From Bacilli bacterium (GTDB lineage: Bacteria; Bacillota_I; Bacilli_A; RF39; UBA660): a stretch of DNA of 64,000 bases. Shown here in pieces: positions 60,568 through 64,000 of this stretch (its first letter is position 1; every line of letters starts with the position of its first letter). The DNA is taken from the NCBI GenBank assembly GCA_028708945.1, contig JAQVXV010000007.1, positions 19,544 to 83,543 on the forward strand. Reading direction: 5' to 3'. The notes beneath the pieces are model-generated. The model was not told the origin of the DNA, made no database searches, and was given only the letters and a program-made list of their open reading frames with translations. Made by a program: the position numbers and the translations under genes.

Positions 60568-60600
60568 GTTTGCTCTGCCTAAAAAAGGGGCAGAGCAAAC
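60568..60600 (+). repeat. GC-rich 12-bp hairpin downstream of the candidate VR
   Basis: GTTTGCTCTGCC / GGCAGAGCAAAC, perfect, with a nine-base loop TAAAAAAGG. It is the most stable hairpin in this gap and has no T-run after it. It may belong to the imported VR-associated sequence or act as a transcript-end stabiliser. Confidence 0.7.
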
Positions 60601-60661
60601 AATATTATGGCATTTATTTTATATAAATGTAGGCTTTAAACTATAAAAATTATATCAAAAT

Positions 60662-60700
60662 AAAAGTAGAACACTTAATTTTTTATTTGTGTCTACTTTT
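60662..60700 (+). repeat. Long inverted repeat (possible terminator) before T-box leader
   Basis: AAAAGTAG-A-ACAC / GTGT-CTACTTTT, 12 pairs with one bulged A and a 14-base loop, followed by ACTTT. Its right arm ends in four T, so it may terminate the upstream transcript weakly in either direction. In the 362-base gap 60530-60891 I see nothing else besides the hairpins, promoter and T-box listed. Confidence 0.5.
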
Positions 60701-60722
60701 ACTTTATCAGTTTAGATAATAA

Positions 60723-60751
60723 TTGACAGTGTTTTTTAAATGTGCTATTAT
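60723..60751 (+). promoter_or_regulatory. Promoter of the glyS leader
   Basis: Consensus -35 TTGACA (60723-60728), 17-base spacer ending TGTGC, -10 TATTAT (60746-60751) with extended TG. It is the best -35/-10 pair in the window. Predicted transcription start is about 60758. Confidence 0.78.
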
Positions 60752-60757
60752 TGTTTT

Positions 60758-60880
60758 ATCAATGCGATGACTAAGGTGGAATCTTAAGAGCAATATAATA
60801 TAAAGTCGATTCTTTTAGAATAAATAAGGTGGAACCGCGGGGTAACTCGTCCTTATATTCTAGAAGATTTTTTTTATTAA
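60758..60880 (+). promoter_or_regulatory. T-box riboswitch leader of glyS (apparently compact)
   Basis: The T-box sequence AAGGTGGAACCGCGG (60826-60840) with the conserved TGGAACCGCGG is followed by CTCGTCCTTAT and, after a stem pairing AGAATAAATAAGG with CCTTATATTCT, the run TTTTTTTT of the attenuator. Uncharged tRNA-Gly would stabilise the antiterminator and allow glyS transcription. Only about 70 bases lie between the predicted transcript start and the T-box, less than a full Stem I usually needs. A short hairpin TAAG-GTGGAAT-CTTA (60772-60786) exposes GGA, a glycine codon, as possible specifier (60778-60780). Confidence 0.8.
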
Positions 60881-60891
60881 GGAGGAAAATT

Positions 60892-62262
60892 ATGGAGTTA
60901 GAAAAAATAGTAAATTTATGTAAGCAATATGGATTTATATTTCAAGGAAGTGAAATATATGGTGGTTTGGCAAATACTTGGGATTATGGACCGCTTGGAA
61001 ATGAACTGAAAAAAAATGTAAAAAATGCTTGGTTCAAAAGATTTATTCAAGAAAATAGTTATAACGTTGGTATGGATTCTGCTATACTTATGAATCCTCG
61101 TGTTTGGGAGGCTAGTGGGCACATTAACAACTTTAATGATCCGTTAATTGATTGTAAAGAGTGTAAATCAAGATTCAGGGCTGATAAAATAATAGAAGAA
61201 TATTCTAAAGGTGAAATTCAAGCTGATGGATGGACATTAGAAAAGATGTATGATTATATTATTGAGAATAAAGTTAAGTGTCCTAAATGTGGTTCATTAA
61301 ATTATACCAATATTAGAAAATTTAATATGATGTTTAAAACTCATCAAGGTGTTACAGAAGATAATACTAATGTAATTTATTTAAGACCAGAAACAGCACA
61401 AGGTATTTTTGTTAATTTTTTAAACATTCAAAGAAGTATGAGATTAAAAGTTCCTTTTGGAATTGGACAAATAGGTAAAAGTTTTAGGAATGAAATAACA
61501 CCTGGAAATTTTACATTTAGAACTCGTGAATTTGAACAAATGGAATTACAATTCTTTTGTAAACCAGGAACAGAATTAGAATGGTTTCAATATTGGAAAG
61601 ACAATTGTTATAAATGGTTAATAGATTTAGGAATACATGAAGATAACATAAGACTTCGCGACCATAAACAAGATGAATTAAGTCACTATAGTAATGCAAC
61701 AACTGATTTTGAATATAAATTCCCTTTTGGATGGGGAGAATTATGGGGAGTAGCATCAAGAACAGATTATGACTTAAAGCAACATCAAACATTCTCTAAA
61801 CAAAGTATGGAATACTTAGATCCTGTAACTAATGAAAAGTATATACCATATGTTATCGAACCAAGTTTAGGAGCAGACCGTGTCGTTTTAGCGTTTTTAT
61901 CAGAAGCTTATTATGAAGAGACATTAGAAAATAATGAAATAAGGGAGGTTATGAAATTTCATCCTTTCTTAGCACCTTATAAAGCTGTAGTTCTACCTTT
62001 AATTAAAAAGAATCACAGTGAAAAAGCTTTAGAAATATATCAATATTTAAGTAAACATTTTATGACTACTTATGATGAATCTGGTAACATTGGAAAAAGA
62101 TATAGAAGAGCTGATATTTGTGGAACACCTTTTGCCATAACAATTGATGATGAGACACTAAATAATAATACTGTTACCATAAGAGACCGTGATACAATGG
62201 AACAAATTACCTTAAAACTAGAAGATGTTAAAGATTACATTGAAGAAAAAATAAAATTCTAA
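60892..62262 (+). CDS. glyS: Glycyl-tRNA synthetase, homodimeric (alpha2) type
   Basis: 456 residues. Class II synthetase of the single-chain archaeal/eukaryotic/Bacilli type rather than the GlyQ/GlyS heterotetramer. Motifs: [18 protein letters not shown] (motif 1 region), zinc-like cysteines CKECKSR and [33 protein letters not shown] (motif 2), [33 protein letters not shown] (motif 3) and C-terminal anticodon-binding domain. ATG 60892 follows AAGGAGG; longer in-frame starts lie inside the T-box terminator. Position after recO resembles the Bacillus recO-glyQ order. Confidence 0.96.
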   Translation: MELEKIVNLCKQYGFIFQGSEIYGGLANTWDYGPLGNELKKNVKNAWFKRFIQENSYNVGMDSAILMNPRVWEASGHINNFNDPLIDCKECKSRFRADKIIEEYSKGEIQADGWTLEKMYDYIIENKVKCPKCGSLNYTNIRKFNMMFKTHQGVTEDNTNVIYLRPETAQGIFVNFLNIQRSMRLKVPFGIGQIGKSFRNEITPGNFTFRTREFEQMELQFFCKPGTELEWFQYWKDNCYKWLIDLGIHEDNIRLRDHKQDELSHYSNATTDFEYKFPFGWGELWGVASRTDYDLKQHQTFSKQSMEYLDPVTNEKYIPYVIEPSLGADRVVLAFLSEAYYEETLENNEIREVMKFHPFLAPYKAVVLPLIKKNHSEKALEIYQYLSKHFMTTYDESGNIGKRYRRADICGTPFAITIDDETLNNNTVTIRDRDTMEQITLKLEDVKDYIEEKIKF

Positions 62263-62264
62263 TT

Positions 62265-62294
62265 AAAAAGATTAATAATTATTAATCTTTTTTT
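62265..62294 (+). terminator. Bidirectional terminator between glyS and sigK-like gene
   Basis: AAAAAGATTAATA / TATTAATCTTTTT near-perfect palindrome with T runs on both strands, between convergent genes. Confidence 0.85.
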
Positions 62295-62300
62295 AATGGC

Positions 62301-62999
62301 CTAATATCCTTCTTTATGTTTAATAAACTCTCTTAATATTTTAGTAAGAGCTCTTTTTTCAATTCTCGATACATAACTTCTCGATATTCCTAGTTCTTTA
62401 GCAATATCTTTTTGAGTTACTTCTAAACTGTTATTTAAACCATATCTTTTTATTATTATTTCTCTTTCTCTTTCATTTAAAACATTGAAATATTTTTTCA
62501 ATAATTCAATATTATCTTTTTTATGTAGTTCTAGTGCAAAGTCTGGTTTAGGGGTTTTTAATACATCTAGGAAGGTAACTTCATTACCTTCTTTATCAAA
62601 ACCAATAGAATCATTAATGCTTATAGTTTTGTTATTTTTCTTATCACCTCTATAATACATTAATATTTCATTTTCAATACACCTTGCACAATAGGTAGTT
62701 ATTCTAGTACCATGTTTATAACTAAAACTATCGACTCCTTTAATTAAACCAATTGTACCAATACTAATAAGATCATCAATATCTTCTTTACGATTATCGT
62801 ATTTTTTTACAATGTGTGCAACTAGTCTTAAATTATGTTCAATTAATTTATTTCTTGCTTCTTTATCGCCCATTAAACTTTTATTAACACAGTCTTCTTC
62901 CTCTTCTTTGTTTAATGGTTCTGGAAAAACATTATTAGAGTAAGCAGCCGTAAAAATAAAAAAGTCCTTGAAAATCATTTTCAATAATTTAAAAAACAT
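62301..62999 (-). CDS. sigK: RNA polymerase sigma factor, SigK-like, with pro-sequence
   Basis: 232 residues; the only minus-strand gene. Sigma-70 family, group of the sporulation factors. Region 2: EARNKLIEHNLRLVAHIVKKYDN and EDLISIGTIGLIKGVDSF-type (DDLISIGTIGLIKGVDSF), then ARCIENEILMYYR; region 4: LNEREREIIIKRYGLN, TQKDIAKELGISRSYVSRIEKRAL. The N-terminal residues 1-20 are hydrophobic (MFFKLLKMIFKDFFIFTAAY) followed by SNNVFPEPL, paralleling the Bacillus pro-SigK start where processing yields a mature N-terminus before KNNAFPQPL. This suggests a membrane-tethered inactive precursor. It is single-piece, with no skin-type interruption. AGGAGTG precedes the ATG. Confidence 0.88.
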   Translation of the reverse strand: MFFKLLKMIFKDFFIFTAAYSNNVFPEPLNKEEEEDCVNKSLMGDKEARNKLIEHNLRLVAHIVKKYDNRKEDIDDLISIGTIGLIKGVDSFSYKHGTRITTYCARCIENEILMYYRGDKKNNKTISINDSIGFDKEGNEVTFLDVLKTPKPDFALELHKKDNIELLKKYFNVLNEREREIIIKRYGLNNSLEVTQKDIAKELGISRSYVSRIEKRALTKILREFIKHKEGY

Positions 63000-63095
63000 A
63001 TTATCACTCCTAATTAAAGATATTCATATTTTTTATATATTTGATTTGTCCATTCAAAATATAATTTTATTAATATTTATAAAAAAAGAAACTTA

Positions 63096-63104
63096 TGCTA
63101 TAAT
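63096..63104 (+). promoter_or_regulatory. Extended -10 promoter
   Basis: TGCTATAAT (TATAAT 63099-63104), 23 bases before the DUF1292 start. Confidence 0.65.
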
Positions 63105-63127
63105 AATTATATAGAAAGGGTGTTAAT

Positions 63128-63409
63128 ATGGAAGATTTATCTTTTACAGTAAAAGGCGATAATGGAGAGGAAATAAAGTGCGATATTTTATTTACTTTTG
63201 AAAACGATAATAAAAACTATGTAGTGTATACTGATAATACAACAGATGAAGAAGGAGAATTAGTAATTCTTGCATCTCTTTATACATTAGAAGATGATAA
63301 TATTATATTAGAAGAAATTAAAACAGATGCTGAATGGGATTTGGTTGATGAAAAATTAGAAGAAAAATATAATGAAATGTTAGAAGAAGATGAATATATA
63401 GAAGAATAG
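63128..63409 (+). CDS. DUF1292-family acidic protein (YrzB-like)
   Basis: 93 residues, strongly acidic. The pattern ILFTFENDNKNYVVYTDNTTDEEGELVILASLY and the later EWDLVDEKLEEKYNEM is characteristic of DUF1292 (YrzB-like) proteins of Bacillota. In Bacillus the relative lies near yrrK-yrzL; those genes are not here. Function unknown. It is followed after 10 bases by the next gene. Confidence 0.85.
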   Translation: MEDLSFTVKGDNGEEIKCDILFTFENDNKNYVVYTDNTTDEEGELVILASLYTLEDDNIILEEIKTDAEWDLVDEKLEEKYNEMLEEDEYIEE

Positions 63410-63419
63410 AGGTTTTGTT

Positions 63420-64000
63420 ATGGAAGGTTTAGAATTTAAAAAAAGTAATGGAGAAACCGTTTGTATTCATTATACTGGTAGTAAAATGCTTAAGAACAAG
63501 ACTTATTTAATTCCGGCTAATAATGCATTAAAAGCTATTGATGAAGTAGAAGAATTATGTAGGAATAAAGGTCGTGGGATAAAAAAAGTATATTTTACTA
63601 ACGAGAAAAAGGATATGATTATGCAGTTTAACTCTGGATTGGTAAAAATAACAGAATATAAAGATTTGTTATCATCAAGATCATTTACAGGGGTTCGTGC
63701 TAAATTAAAATCTAAATTAGAAAAAGAGGCCTTTAAAAAGAAATTTTATAAAGCTTTAGAAAAAGATAACAAAGATCCTAAAATATTTAGAAAACCAAAA
63801 GTTAAACGAACAAACAAAATTACAGAACTTGGTAAGAAAGTAGTTATAACCGGTGTAGTAGCAGCAACAATATTTGCAATTGGAATGGCTAATTCAAACG
63901 AAATTAAAACTAAAATTGAACAACCTAAAGAACCAATACAAATAGTTGAGACAGTACAACAAGATAAGATTGATGACATTGTTATTAAATATAATGATAA
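63420..64000 (+). CDS. Unidentified single-pass membrane protein (3' end beyond window)
   Basis: Open from ATG 63420 to the end, 193 residues seen. GAGG lies 8 bases upstream. A cytoplasmic, Lys-rich N-terminal part (about 1-142) begins EGLEFKKSNGETVCIHYTGSKMLKNKTYLIP, then one hydrophobic segment (about 143-160, VVITGVVAATIFAIGMA) and an acidic/Pro linker (about 161-193: KTKIEQPKEPIQIVE). The topology (cytoplasmic domain, one helix, outside linker) often precedes a peptidase or wall-binding domain, which cannot be seen. Family not recognised. Confidence 0.6.
   Translation, partial: MEGLEFKKSNGETVCIHYTGSKMLKNKTYLIPANNALKAIDEVEELCRNKGRGIKKVYFTNEKKDMIMQFNSGLVKITEYKDLLSSRSFTGVRAKLKSKLEKEAFKKKFYKALEKDNKDPKIFRKPKVKRTNKITELGKKVVITGVVAATIFAIGMANSNEIKTKIEQPKEPIQIVETVQQDKIDDIVIKYND

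Noticed and set aside
60829..60891. N-terminal extension of glycyl-tRNA synthetase
   Set aside because: The extension would be translated from the T-box antiterminator/terminator sequence; ATG 60892 has an excellent Shine-Dalgarno.
58730..60900. DGR reverse transcriptase or template repeat next to the target
   Set aside because: Six-frame reading shows no YxDD-type reverse transcriptase, and no other GC-rich segment resembles 60371-60520 anywhere in the window.
1..64000. Mycoplasma-type code with TGA as tryptophan
   Set aside because: Many genes (for example rlmN and rpe) end naturally at TGA, and tryptophans in conserved motifs are TGG.
1..64000. CRISPR arrays, insertion sequences or prophage
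   Set aside because: No regularly spaced repeats, transposase motifs or phage structural genes were found.

Overview
This is an AT-rich, almost entirely plus-strand stretch of chromosome from a low-GC Bacillota, most likely a Bacilli-class gut-type lineage. Evidence: Bacillus-like gene orders (yqfC-yqfD-ybeY-dgkA-cdd-era-yqzL-recO-glyS, scpA-scpB, rlmN-prpC-prkC-rsgA-rpe), a single-chain glycyl-tRNA synthetase behind a T-box leader, extended -10 promoters (TGnTATAAT) in front of many units, and compact intrinsic terminators. TGA is a normal stop, so this is not the Mycoplasma code. Fermentative anaerobic metabolism is implied by acetate kinase and a 1,130-residue pyruvate:ferredoxin oxidoreductase. 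Genus assignment is inference.

Layout. 1-11.5 kb: housekeeping genes (serS 3' end, dusB, RDD protein, lysS, histidine phosphatase, ackA, nrnA-like DHH phosphoesterase, a HExxH protein, an HI0933-type flavoprotein, scpAB, tRNA-Leu). 11.5-33 kb: one continuous, same-strand block encoding an envelope machine. A Tad-like half (CpaB/SAF protein, CpaF ATPase, TadB, TadC, a small pilin, three short pilin-like proteins, a degenerate CpaE/TadZ) is followed without interruption by a T4SS-like half (two VirB2/TrbC-like small proteins, two putative lipoproteins, a TrbL/VirB6-like channel protein, a VirB3/PrgI-like protein, a VirB4-type ATPase with its N-terminal part in a separate gene, a CHAP-domain wall hydrolase and a VirD4-type coupling ATPase). 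No relaxase, integrase or oriT is visible, so it looks like a resident secretion, adhesion or uptake apparatus rather than a conjugative element. 33-51.9 kb: housekeeping (rhodanese, VTT/DedA protein, rmuC, uvrA, deoD, the M16 pair yfmF/yfmH, secG, rlmN, prpC/prkC, rsgA, rpe, a possibly degenerate Fic protein, nifJ). 51.9-64 kb: two large proteins with type IV pilin N-termini bracket the conserved yqfC-to-recO cluster, followed by T-box/glyS, a minus-strand sigK-like gene, a DUF1292 gene and an unfinished membrane protein.

The most unusual signal is at the 3' end of the pilin-like gene at 58865-60529. Its last 150 coding bases (60371-60520) are 52% GC and only 11% adenine on the coding strand, against about 32% GC and 31% adenine in the 120 bases just upstream (hand counts). 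They encode the C-terminal RGG...GSRLVL part of a formylglycine-generating-enzyme-like (C-type-lectin-type) domain. A perfect 13-bp hairpin begins two bases after the island and a second GC-rich 12-bp hairpin follows. This is the layout expected of a diversity-generating retroelement (DGR) variable region, here on a pilin-like surface protein. No reverse transcriptase or template repeat is in the window, so diversification would have to be directed from elsewhere in the genome.

Sporulation-related genes (yqfC, yqfD, and a sigK-like gene that keeps a hydrophobic pro-sequence-like N-terminus) suggest that the lineage sporulates or descends from sporulating ancestors.
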